The position numbers were made by a program, and so were the translations under genes. A stretch of DNA of 59,405 bases from a virus: positions 1 through 59,405 of IMG/VR virus record IMGVR_UViG_3300027881_000014; one strand, 5' to 3'. Shown piece by piece: positions 26,589 to 33,007 of this stretch. Within the stretch, counting starts at the first letter, position 1; the number at the start of each line of letters is the position of its first letter. The notes under the pieces were generated by a model, which saw nothing but the letters and a program-made list of their open reading frames with translations, searched no databases and was not told the origin of the DNA.

Positions 26589-26629
26589 GAGTGCATCGTT
26601 ACCATTCAAACACAGCTTGGGTTGCACTC
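26589..26629 (+). promoter_or_regulatory. Stem-loop leader 1 (GAGTGCA...TGCACTC)
   Basis: A perfect 7-bp stem GAGTGCA (26589-26595) with TGCACTC (26623-26629), followed by ACTAA, lies 43 bases before a small gene. It matches leader 2 in layout but with compensated stem bases. Confidence 0.5.
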
Positions 26630-26671
26630 ACTAACCACATTAATCAATCACTAATCATAAGAGGTAATACA

Positions 26672-26770
26672 ATGATAGTATTAGAGGCTATCTTCTGCAT
26701 CGTTGTCTTCTTAGTAGTATTTCGTTGGTTTAAAAAGACAGATGATAAATACACATCAAACACTAAGTAA
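26672..26770 (+). CDS. Small single-pass membrane protein (32 aa)
   Basis: The start has an AGAGGT ribosome site. The product begins MIVLEAIFCIVVFLVVFRWF, a membrane span, followed by a polar Lys/Asp tail. It begins a string of four tiny genes. Such small membrane proteins are typical early phage products. Function unknown. Confidence 0.45.
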   Translation: MIVLEAIFCIVVFLVVFRWFKKTDDKYTSNTK

Positions 26771-26779
26771 GGAATAATA

Positions 26780-26860
26780 ATGAGACACATCTTATCAGGG
26801 TTAGGTATGGCATTAACAATCACATTAATCATAATCACAATCATAGGAGTATTAATATGA
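26780..26860 (+). CDS. Small membrane peptide (26 aa)
   Basis: Almost entirely hydrophobic after residue 9 (ALTITLIIITIIGVLI). It follows an AAGGAATAATA leader at good spacing and ends in an ATGA overlap with the next small gene. Probably a membrane-inserted peptide. Confidence 0.4.
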   Translation: MRHILSGLGMALTITLIIITIIGVLI

Positions 26861-26925
26861 GTAGATACGGTTGGAACAACAGAATGAAGACAAGGCGCTT
26901 CAAAGGTTACATATGGATGTATTAA
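26857..26925 (+). CDS. Very small basic peptide (22 aa)
   Basis: Starts in the ATGA overlap with the previous gene. It is rich in Arg/Lys and aromatic residues (GWNNRMKTRRFKGYIWMY). It overlaps the next small gene by 13 bases. Support is the tight coupling only. Confidence 0.3.
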   Translation: MSRYGWNNRMKTRRFKGYIWMY

Positions 26926-27011
26926 GCCTTCACATTAGCAAACTATCATACATTTTAATAGTAGTGATGATAGGTCTTTGGTACATTAGATTTGTTGTCA
27001 AACGATTCTAA
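26913..27011 (+). CDS. Small single-pass membrane protein (32 aa)
   Basis: The product has a central span (LSYILIVVMIGLWYI) and a basic C-terminus (RFVVKRF), predicting a cytoplasmic tail. Its start lies within the end of the preceding peptide gene, which suggests coupling. Function unknown. Confidence 0.4.
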   Translation: MDVLSLHISKLSYILIVVMIGLWYIRFVVKRF

Positions 27012-27017
27012 GTTATG

Positions 27018-27034
27018 TCACTTATTACTATTAC
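27018..27034 (+). promoter_or_regulatory. CTTATTACTA motif, copy 3
   Basis: TCACTTATTACTATTAC preceded by GTTATG. It lies about 100 bases before the gene at 27133 and just before stem-loop leader 2. Confidence 0.5.
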
Positions 27035-27061
27035 TAACGTTGTTTACTCCGATTAACAACA

Positions 27062-27099
27062 GAGTACGTGTCCTTTGAAACTCAATTAGGAGCGTACTC
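27062..27099 (+). promoter_or_regulatory. Stem-loop leader 2 (GAGTACG...CGTACTC)
   Basis: A perfect 7-bp stem GAGTACG (27062-27068) with CGTACTC (27093-27099), followed by ACTAA. The stem differs from leader 1 at paired positions on both sides, so pairing is preserved. It lies 34 bases before the next gene. Confidence 0.5.
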
Positions 27100-27132
27100 A
27101 CTAATTCATTAACTAATCAAGAAAGGCGTACT

Positions 27133-27447
27133 ATGCACATCTTCGTACAATGCTATGAGTGTAAGAAGAAATTTGAGTACATCCTACCAAGTAGTATAAC
27201 TACATTGAAACACTTACATCAACTCAAGAAGAGTCAAAAGTTTCAATGTATGGACTGTACTCCAACAGCAATGCCACAAGACACTATTGCACAAGGTGAC
27301 TTGCTTACTGGTATGATACACCTTACAACCTGCGAAACAGGACATATAAATGGTTTAGCTTATAATTGTATAAGATGTACCAGTTCATATGTTGAGGGCA
27401 TCGACGGGTTGTGGGGATGGTGTATGTTTTGTGCAACCTGTAACTAA
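27133..27447 (+). CDS. Cys-rich putative zinc-binding protein (104 aa)
   Basis: Two Cys-x2-Cys pairs, CYECKK and CMDC, lie in residues 7-40. A second set CIRC, CMFC and ATC lies in the last 40 residues, suggesting two zinc sites. AGAAAGGCG precedes the start at good spacing. It has no known catalytic motif. Small zinc proteins of early phage regions often bind host polymerases or nucleases; this is only a possibility. Confidence 0.5.
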   Translation: MHIFVQCYECKKKFEYILPSSITTLKHLHQLKKSQKFQCMDCTPTAMPQDTIAQGDLLTGMIHLTTCETGHINGLAYNCIRCTSSYVEGIDGLWGWCMFCATCN

Positions 27448-27469
27448 TCATTCACAAACAGGAGTTTGT

Positions 27470-27601
27470 ATGGATAGTCAGAGCATCATATCACTTATAG
27501 TAGTGGTATTCTTTGTCGTACTCGCATTTTGGGCTTATTGGCAATATGATCATAAGCATAATAAACGTGAGTTCAACAAGATGTTTAAGAAAGACAAGTA
27601 A
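27470..27601 (+). CDS. Small membrane protein (43 aa)
   Basis: An N-terminal span (SIISLIVVVFFVVLAFWAYW) is followed by a His/Lys-rich cytoplasmic tail (DHKHNKREFNKMFKKDK). CAGGAGTTTGT provides a ribosome site. Topology N-out, C-in is likely by the positive-inside rule. Function unknown. Confidence 0.5.
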   Translation: MDSQSIISLIVVVFFVVLAFWAYWQYDHKHNKREFNKMFKKDK

Positions 27602-27675
27602 TGAACGCTACGCTTATGAAAGCAATGCACTTATTACTATTGTCTGCAATTTTAACCTCGCACAAAGTGAGGTAA
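27601..27675 (+). CDS. Possible tiny peptide (24 aa)
   Basis: The ATG overlaps the stop of the preceding gene (TAATG) and the frame encodes a hydrophobic LLLLSAIL core. It also overlaps motif copy 4, so it may be no gene at all. Confidence 0.2.
   Translation: MNATLMKAMHLLLLSAILTSHKVR
27626..27645 (+). promoter_or_regulatory. CTTATTACTA motif, copy 4
   Basis: TGCACTTATTACTATTGTCT, nearly identical over 14 bases to copy 1. It lies about 60 bases before the gene at 27702. Confidence 0.5.
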
Positions 27676-27701
27676 ATCATTAAATTAATCAAGAGGTCAC
27701 A

Positions 27702-28136
27702 ATGGACGAGGCAAAACGCAAGTTACAGATAGAGAAAGCTACTAAGTTTATTACATCTATCGGTACCGGTGAAGTAGAGCCTTGGGATGGAAATAAAGGC
27801 CCAATGGTATCCTACTTCTTGAAAAACAAAGGACAGACTGCTGGCCCTAAAGGTCATAAGACCCAAGCAGATTTCGTAAGAGCATTATTAGTTTCACTTA
27901 AAGGAACAGGCTTTTACATACGTTTCAACTTCAACCTTCCAGACGGTTCTGGCGGTATGAAGAATGCACACGGCACATTAATATCTGTTAGTAAGGATAA
28001 CAACCTTACATTTGCTTGCCGTGATAGGATCAAAGCATCATTCACAACTGAGGTAGACAAAGTTGAATTGAATGCAGATGTTGAAGATCTAATCCCTTCT
28101 GACGAAGTTGCAGAGGAAATAGACTTAGAAGTCTAA
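27702..28136 (+). CDS. Unknown early protein (144 aa)
   Basis: AAGAGGTCACA precedes the ATG. The product has a Lys-rich N-terminal helix and a Gly/Lys-rich loop (KNKGQTAGPKGHKTQADF). A beta-rich middle (GFYIRFNFNLPDGSG) and an acidic tail (DLIPSDEVAEEIDLEV) follow. The basic-then-acidic layout is seen in nucleic-acid binding proteins, but no family is evident. A terminator follows directly, so it closes the first early transcription unit. Confidence 0.5.
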   Translation: MDEAKRKLQIEKATKFITSIGTGEVEPWDGNKGPMVSYFLKNKGQTAGPKGHKTQADFVRALLVSLKGTGFYIRFNFNLPDGSGGMKNAHGTLISVSKDNNLTFACRDRIKASFTTEVDKVELNADVEDLIPSDEVAEEIDLEV

Positions 28137-28162
28137 GCGAGGCACAACAAACAACAATTAAT

Positions 28163-28191
28163 GCGAGCCCTAACTAAGGGCTTGCTTTTTT
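28163..28191 (+). terminator. Rho-independent terminator after the first early unit
   Basis: An 8-bp stem GCGAGCCC with GGGCTTGC (one G-U pair), a seven-base loop and a run of six T. Confidence 0.8.
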
Positions 28192-28245
28192 AGCTTTGTT
28201 ACAGTATATGGCTCGTCCTCTCTTTTCATCAACATAGGGATCATT

Positions 28246-29271
28246 ATGGCAAAGAAATCAACAGGCGATGGCGTAGAACATCGCAGAAGGTTGCGAGAAT
28301 ATCAAAAGACTAACAAAGAACTCAGGGAAGACCTGAACAGTGCTAACGCTGAACTCAAATTAGTCAGTGAAATGAATAAGTATTATGAGAGTAATGCTAA
28401 CACACTACGTACTATGAAGGCTATCAAGGTTGATAGAACCAAGCCTAAGAAAGAAGAGCAAGGTACGGTCATTTCATTGTTAAGTGATATTCACGCAGAA
28501 AGTAAGATTACATTAGAGCAGACAAATGGATTTAACAAGTTCAACCCAGGAATATGTGAGCAAAGGTTAGAACATTATTTTAAGAATTTCATTACATTAG
28601 TTAAACTCACACGACGTGGGATTACTCTTGATAACTGTGTTATTGGTTTATTAGGTGATATTATACACGGTTTTATTCACGAGGAATACCTACGTACAAA
28701 TTATATGACACCCGTGCAAGCATCTATTTGGATAACAGATATTCTTGTAGAGGGTTTTAAATTCATATTAGAGCACGGCAAGTTTAGAAATATTACAGTT
28801 ATATGTAAGATAGGTAACCATTCACGGACAACAAACAAGATTTATAGTGATGAAGAAGCACTACATTCATACGAATGGGCTATTTATAATGCATTAGCTA
28901 AAGCAATACCAGAGATTAAGTGGGTGATCAGCGAATCATATTTTACATATCTTAAAGTATATGATAAGATGTTAAGATTCCATCACGGCCACGCTTTCAG
29001 ATATATGGGTGGTATTGGTGGCATTTATATTCCTTTAATGCGATTTATTGCCAAAGTTAATAGGCAGATAAAGGCTGATATGGATTTTATTGGACATTGG
29101 CATACGCGAGACGCACTCTCGTCTGGGGCGTGTATAATGAATGGAAGTATATGTGGAGCCAATCCATATTCTATTCGCTTAGGTTTTCCCGCAGAGGAGC
29201 CTACGCAACAATTTCAAATATTAGATTCCAACCGTGGTTTTACTATCAATGCTCCCATAGTATTGGAGTAA
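28246..29271 (+). CDS. Calcineurin-like metallophosphoesterase
   Basis: All metal-binding motifs of the family are in order: SDIH (80-83), GDIIHG (137-142), GNH (190-192), HHGH (246-249) and GHWH (283-286). A basic, coiled-coil-like N-terminal extension of about 70 residues precedes the domain. The 341-residue length fits. Related phage enzymes act on nucleotides, nucleic acid ends or phosphoproteins; the substrate cannot be read from the sequence. It lies in the early block after a terminator and has ATAGGGATC before the start. It is followed by a long RNA-like region. Confidence 0.85.
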   Translation: MAKKSTGDGVEHRRRLREYQKTNKELREDLNSANAELKLVSEMNKYYESNANTLRTMKAIKVDRTKPKKEEQGTVISLLSDIHAESKITLEQTNGFNKFNPGICEQRLEHYFKNFITLVKLTRRGITLDNCVIGLLGDIIHGFIHEEYLRTNYMTPVQASIWITDILVEGFKFILEHGKFRNITVICKIGNHSRTTNKIYSDEEALHSYEWAIYNALAKAIPEIKWVISESYFTYLKVYDKMLRFHHGHAFRYMGGIGGIYIPLMRFIAKVNRQIKADMDFIGHWHTRDALSSGACIMNGSICGANPYSIRLGFPAEEPTQQFQILDSNRGFTINAPIVLE

Positions 29272-29274
29272 CAG

Positions 29275-29528
29275 ATATTCGTGATCCCTCGCGAATGGGT
29301 AGTGCTTGACAAACAAAAAACATCAATCTCCTCCAAATAAATCATAGCATCCTCCCTAGTTGACACTACCCACGAGTTTCTGCGTTCATTTGCCGCAGCA
29401 TACAAATAGTAAATGGACCTCCTTTCACCGTTGATAATATGGACGGTATATAAACACAGTATGTACGCCTACAAGAACCGAGACTAAGCTTTACCGGGCC
29501 GAGGTCTTGACTATTGTAGGCTTTTTTT
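29275..29528 (+). ncRNA. Candidate structured RNA B1 with intrinsic terminator
   Basis: GGGTAGTG (29297-29304) pairs perfectly with CACTACCC (29364-29371). CTGCG...CGCAG (29380-29398) and ACCGT...ACGGT follow. The segment ends in GCCTACAA...TTGTAGGC (29467-29521) and seven T, a good terminator. No open frame of note is present. It may be the 3' end of the phosphoesterase message or a separate RNA. Confidence 0.5.
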
Positions 29529-29529
29529 G

Positions 29530-29748
29530 ACTTACGCTTCAGTATATGTGTCTGAGTCTGGCGAATGCAGATGCGGAATTCATATACTAAGAAGCGAATA
29601 AATATCAAGAAGAGCAAAGCACGAGATGTATTGTGAATATTCAGTCACAGACTGCTTTAGGATCCTGATAAAGGAAGTCCTACACAATGTGTACATCTCA
29701 GGAAACATCAAATGCGAGCGTATTTTACGTGTTGAATCATTTGATGTT
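29530..29748 (+). ncRNA. Candidate structured RNA B2 leading into a tRNA
   Basis: CGCTTC plus GTATATG (29535-29548) pairs with CATATAC plus GAAGCG (29581-29596). GAGATGTA (29623-29630) pairs with TACATCTC (29692-29699). CATCAAATG (29706-29714) pairs with CATTTGATG (29738-29746), ending immediately before the tRNA. Three long perfect stems in 220 bases are more than expected for spacer DNA. Confidence 0.5.
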
Positions 29749-29939
29749 GGGGCTGTAGCTCAGTCAGCGGATGATCCGTAATGATTAACCAAGATACTCG
29801 GCGACATAAGTACGTACAGTCGAGCCCTAACATTTACTCAGTCAGTACTTGATATGCATTAAGGTAAGTGATATCAACGGTGATATAGAGCGTCTGTTTT
29901 AGGAACAGAAGGTCGCGGGTTCAAATCCCGCCAGTCCCA
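29749..29939 (+). tRNA. tRNA with TAG anticodon (Leu CUA?) and a roughly 117 nt D-loop insertion
   Basis: All arms are present: acceptor GGGGCTG (29749-29755) with CAGTCCC (29932-29938), D-stem GCTC/GAGC, anticodon stem TCTGT/ACAGA with loop TTTAGGA, five-base variable loop, and a perfect T-arm GCGGG-TTCAAAT-CCCGC. The D-loop spans 29762-29887 (126 bases) instead of the usual 7-11. The insert has its own stems, including TTGATAT...ATATCAA, and a 9-base direct repeat CTCAGTCAG. A short variable loop is unusual for a Leu tRNA. It may be an interrupted gene, an intron-like insertion or a pseudo-tRNA. Confidence 0.65.
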
Positions 29940-29988
29940 CTACCCTCTCCAAATAATATATTATTAACTAAACAGAAAGAAGGCAAAT

Positions 29989-30225
29989 ATGGAAACCCAA
30001 ACAGCAATTGGAGCAGTTGGTATAGTAATGGCTTGTTCATTTATACTACTCATCTTCTTTGTTGGTCTGGTTGCATCGGTGAAATACGTTAAACGCGTGT
30101 ATCACCAGGAAAGAGGCAATTTGATTACTCCTGAAGCAGGTAAACTAATTCAAGAAGAAAATGCTGCCTTAAGAAACCAAAATCTCAAAATTATGGAAAA
30201 ACTGAAAACACTGGGTGCTAAATAA
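29989..30225 (+). CDS. Single-pass membrane protein with coiled-coil tail (78 aa)
   Basis: An N-terminal span of about 25 residues (MACSFILLIFFVGLVASVKY) is followed by a Lys/Glu/Gln-rich helix (EENAALRNQNLKIMEKLKTL), a likely coiled coil in the cytoplasm. AAAGAAGGC precedes the start. It lies between the interrupted tRNA and a Zn-ribbon gene. Unknown function. Confidence 0.5.
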   Translation: METQTAIGAVGIVMACSFILLIFFVGLVASVKYVKRVYHQERGNLITPEAGKLIQEENAALRNQNLKIMEKLKTLGAK

Positions 30226-30231
30226 TTTTTA

Positions 30232-30283
30232 GGGTCTCGTAGAGTCTATAGTGTGGGCTCCGGTGTCCAAAGCCGTGAGACCC
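30232..30283 (+). promoter_or_regulatory. Leader hairpin before the zinc-ribbon gene
   Basis: GGGTCTC (30232-30238) pairs perfectly with GAGACCC (30277-30283), with an inner GGCT/AGCC helix. It ends 19 bases before the next ATG, so it could act as a translational control element or end the upstream message. Confidence 0.45.
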
Positions 30284-30302
30284 ACTTAATCATAGGAGAT
30301 TT

Positions 30303-30650
30303 ATGGCAAGTAGAAAACAAAAACGAAGGAAAGGTAGATTACATTGTCCGCGTTGCGGTGACAAAAAAATTCATTTGCTAAATAAACAGCAGAACATTTG
30401 GGAATGCTTGCACCCAAGATGTACACATAAATTTGTATATATCAGAGCTACTCGTACGTATCTTGCATTAAAAGATGAAGATTTAACTATCTTAGAGCAG
30501 AAGCAAAGCAACATACCAATCAAGGCGGTAAAAGTAGACCTTGAAACTAAAGCAGAGACAATAAAGAAAATTCCTCAAGTAAAAGAGGATACAAAAGAAG
30601 AAGTTACCGATCAAAATACAGATCTTGATAACCTTTTAGCTGATTTTTAA
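30303..30650 (+). CDS. Zinc-ribbon protein with acidic C-terminal tail (115 aa)
   Basis: A basic N-terminus (RKQKRRKGR) leads to a four-Cys ribbon CPRCG...CLHPRC (residues 15-40). A charged linker follows, and the acidic tail ends LDNLLADF, a pattern found in tips that bind clamps or polymerases. CATAGGAG precedes the start. A DNA- or polymerase-binding role is plausible; no family was assigned. Confidence 0.5.
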   Translation: MASRKQKRRKGRLHCPRCGDKKIHLLNKQQNIWECLHPRCTHKFVYIRATRTYLALKDEDLTILEQKQSNIPIKAVKVDLETKAETIKKIPQVKEDTKEEVTDQNTDLDNLLADF

Positions 30651-30655
30651 TAGGA

Positions 30656-30973
30656 AAACCGACGTAATTCGGTGTGCTTACTAATAAAACGAAACCTTGA
30701 TTTAAACTATCTATACGCTGCTATCAACAAGTAGTATGACTATGTCAAGCTTGGTCTCCCCTGTCTCGGGAGGCGCCGATTGACTACCATATGAATATCT
30801 TCAGTTATCTTGACGAAAGATGACAAGGTTATGATGTATACGAAAGTGTATATCTTAATAATAGATACCATATAAGACAGTGACGCTGGGTTTGGTATTG
30901 TACCACCACGATATTAGTAGAGCGATAATTGGGATGAGGGCAAAACATTAGCCCTCAGCTCATATTTTTTTAA
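30656..30973 (+). ncRNA. Candidate structured RNA D with terminal hairpin and T-tract
   Basis: In 318 gene-free bases there are ACCGA...TCGGT (30658-30673), CTCCC...GGGAG, a GAAA-capped hairpin ATGTATAC-GAAA-GTGTATAT (30834-30853), a second small hairpin ATCTT...AAAGAT, and a long-range GATACC...GGTATT. A perfect TGAGGGC...GCCCTCA (30935-30957) is followed by a seven-T tract, a terminator-like end. This pattern suggests an independent small RNA of about 310 bases. Confidence 0.55.
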
Positions 30974-30976
30974 CTA

Positions 30977-31522
30977 ATGAAAGAAAAGGAATTAAGAATG
31001 AACGGAATCACATTTCAAGGTGAACCACCTATGATGGATTTCACGCTGGTTAAATTAAACCACGGTGAGAATCTTCTGGATAACCAAGGAGGTACAATAG
31101 CCTCTTTAGGTTCTGGGGAATTAGCCAAAATAATCACAGATGCAGGTCAGTCATTACTGAATAGTATTGAAGCTACACTTAAGGAGATGGATCCTAATCA
31201 GTGTATCAGAGTGCAGATACTACTTCACGGTAATGCTGGTTATACATTTGTATCTCCAATGGCTGCAAATAATCCATCATTTTATGAAAAATCAAAATTT
31301 GTTATAGCCGGTGGTGATGGTAACCCAAATAACAATAATATTATTAATGCTATTCCTAAGAACCAGGCAAACCAGCCTAATCCAGTGAAAACAATAGTAA
31401 TCGTTGGATCTAATCTGGTAAATAATGGTTCTGGTGATGGTAAGTCTGCTATAAGGCATGCTACACTACACGATAATGAGGACAACCTTAAGGAAGGCGA
31501 AGACATTATCAATGCCACCTAA
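30977..31522 (+). CDS. Unknown early protein with Asn-rich linker (181 aa)
   Basis: Either the ATG at 30977 or one at 30998 could be used; the second follows AAAGGAATTAAG. The N-terminal 120 residues are mixed alpha/beta (LAKIITDAGQSLLNSIEATL; IRVQILLHGNAGYTFVSP). An Asn/Pro-rich linker (NPNNNNIINAIPKNQANQ) and a Gly/Asp-rich tail follow. No motif is recognised. It precedes a structured RNA element. Confidence 0.45.
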   Translation: MKEKELRMNGITFQGEPPMMDFTLVKLNHGENLLDNQGGTIASLGSGELAKIITDAGQSLLNSIEATLKEMDPNQCIRVQILLHGNAGYTFVSPMAANNPSFYEKSKFVIAGGDGNPNNNNIINAIPKNQANQPNPVKTIVIVGSNLVNNGSGDGKSAIRHATLHDNEDNLKEGEDIINAT

Positions 31523-31536
31523 GTAGGCTATCATTG

Positions 31537-31665
31537 CAGTATAAGCAGTAAGGCGAGGTCGGTGATCCTGGAGGGCCAAACTCTAGGCTGTGAAATACCA
31601 TAAGATGAACCGAGTTAAGGAAACGTTGGGAAGATGGGTATTATTTGTAACCTTACCTTATACTG
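31537..31665 (+). ncRNA. Candidate structured RNA E closed by a long end-to-end helix
   Basis: The ends pair over 14 bp with a bulge: CAGTATAA (31537-31544) and GTAAGG (31548-31553) with CCTTAC (31651-31656) and TTATACTG (31658-31665). Inside are CCTGGAG/CTCTAGG (7 bp, one G-U) and AATACC/GGTATT arms, giving a multi-branch fold of about 129 bases. It ends 9 bases before a consensus promoter, so it belongs to the upstream transcript or is a stand-alone RNA. Confidence 0.55.
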
Positions 31666-31674
31666 TCAGCAGAC

Positions 31675-31703
31675 TTGACAAATGACATCTTTTGTTGTAT
31701 ATT
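31675..31703 (+). promoter_or_regulatory. Sigma70-like promoter for the second early operon
   Basis: TTGACA, 17 bases, TATATT, with flanks CTTGACAAA and TTGTATATT matching the head-operon promoter. The next ATG is 30 bases downstream. Confidence 0.8.
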
Positions 31704-31732
31704 AGACAGTACAATATATAATTAAGGACGTT

Positions 31733-32527
31733 ATGCGTGATTTTACAATACGAAGTGGCAAGTATCAAGGAGTCCACATTATCTACGATAGTGAGGATGA
31801 GGCCACGGAGCACAGCATAGTTTTTAGAAAACCTTGGTATGATGGCAAAACAGAACCTGGTGACTGGGTTGTAAGCGATGATGGGTATGTTATTCAATGT
31901 CTCCATAAGTATAAGCTTGTGAATAAGAGACATCGTTCAGGACAACATACAGTTAGCTATCGCTTCCCCAATGGCACCTTCTATGTCTATATAGACAAAT
32001 ATGGCCAGAAACATGTTAAAAATTTCTATGCAGTAGCCACGGCAGCTCATAAGAACTCACTTGGTAATACCCCACGTATTGGTAGGTATATGACAAGCAA
32101 AAAGAAAGAGTTTGTTACTCTCGTAGCGGGAGGAATGGATATCTACGCTGCTTATATCAAAGCCTACTCAGTTAGAACTTTTAGTCGTAACGGAATTTTA
32201 ATACAATTAAACAAATTGATGGATGATCCGTTAGTAAGGGCTGAATTGATGGAACAGATGAAGCCATTTATGGCACAAGTCGAAACGAATTTAAAAGAAA
32301 AAACAGGAGCAGAATCCCTGATAGAATTTTTAGTTGACCAAGTAACAGAGCTTGTTGTTGACGAAAAGTCTAAGGTACCCAAAGAAAGACGAGCTAATAT
32401 ACAATTGCTTGTCAAGCTATTTGGTGATCAGCTTGGAATCGCTCTTAAAGAAAAATCAAAAAAGGAGATTGAGGATGCAGAATTTGAAGTTCTCTCTCCC
32501 CCTGAACTAGGAATATCTAAAGATTAA
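31733..32527 (+). CDS. Probable small terminase subunit with N-terminal extension
   Basis: Residues about 122-180 follow the small-terminase pattern: a helix-turn-helix like FVTLVAGGMDIYAAYIKAYS, then a LNKLMDDPLVRAELMEQ segment. A C-terminal coiled part and acidic end (EDAEFEVLSPPELG) follow. The first 115 residues are an extra beta-rich domain not usual in the family. It lies in the rightward block, on the strand opposite to and about 6 kb from the large terminase, which is atypical. It starts the operon served by a consensus promoter. Binding of the packaging site is the expected role. Confidence 0.55.
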   Translation: MRDFTIRSGKYQGVHIIYDSEDEATEHSIVFRKPWYDGKTEPGDWVVSDDGYVIQCLHKYKLVNKRHRSGQHTVSYRFPNGTFYVYIDKYGQKHVKNFYAVATAAHKNSLGNTPRIGRYMTSKKKEFVTLVAGGMDIYAAYIKAYSVRTFSRNGILIQLNKLMDDPLVRAELMEQMKPFMAQVETNLKEKTGAESLIEFLVDQVTELVVDEKSKVPKERRANIQLLVKLFGDQLGIALKEKSKKEIEDAEFEVLSPPELGISKD

Positions 32528-32539
32528 GAAAGAAAATCA

Positions 32540-33007
32540 ATGGAGCTAAACGCATTATCTATTTTGATAGGTATCATTGGAACTACAAGCACATTTGCGC
32601 TACTCTTTTGGCTAATAGGTATGATAAGGAATGCTAATCGATATGACAGACCTATCTACCTTGCTCGTGATGATGAAGTAGCCTATGCAATGGCTATGGC
32701 TAGTCCTCGTAGAATATGGATATATGATGATGTGACATCTCTTGTTTATGATAATTGGGATTTGCAATTACTTAAAGCTTATCCACAAATCAAAAGCAAT
32801 TATGACACTATCCCAAGAATGTGCGACTTGATCCTAACCCCCAAGAAATGGGGAGGTTATTGGGCAAGCGTAATTACTAAAGACCTTGGGAAAAAGCATA
32901 CAAGAGAGATGCAGATTTATCAATACATTACTACATTCTTAGGAGAATATCATGAAGATCATCACATCTCACGAAATAGAGAAGCTGGTACTAAGATTGT
33001 ACCGTAA
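32540..33007 (+). CDS. Membrane-anchored unknown protein (155 aa)
   Basis: An N-terminal span (ILIGIIGTTSTFALLFWLIG) anchors a soluble domain of about 125 residues rich in Tyr, Asp and Trp (YDDVTSLVYDNWDLQLL). The start follows AAGAAAGAAAATCA closely after the upstream stop. The end overlaps the next gene by 56 bases. No family was recognised. Confidence 0.45.
   Translation: MELNALSILIGIIGTTSTFALLFWLIGMIRNANRYDRPIYLARDDEVAYAMAMASPRRIWIYDDVTSLVYDNWDLQLLKAYPQIKSNYDTIPRMCDLILTPKKWGGYWASVITKDLGKKHTREMQIYQYITTFLGEYHEDHHISRNREAGTKIVP

Noticed and set aside
29305-29340. Promoter starting with TTGACA at 29306
   Set aside because: No acceptable -10 box follows at 16-18 bases.
29749-29939. tmRNA instead of an interrupted tRNA
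   Set aside because: A complete anticodon arm and D-stem are present, which tmRNA lacks, and no tag reading frame is seen.
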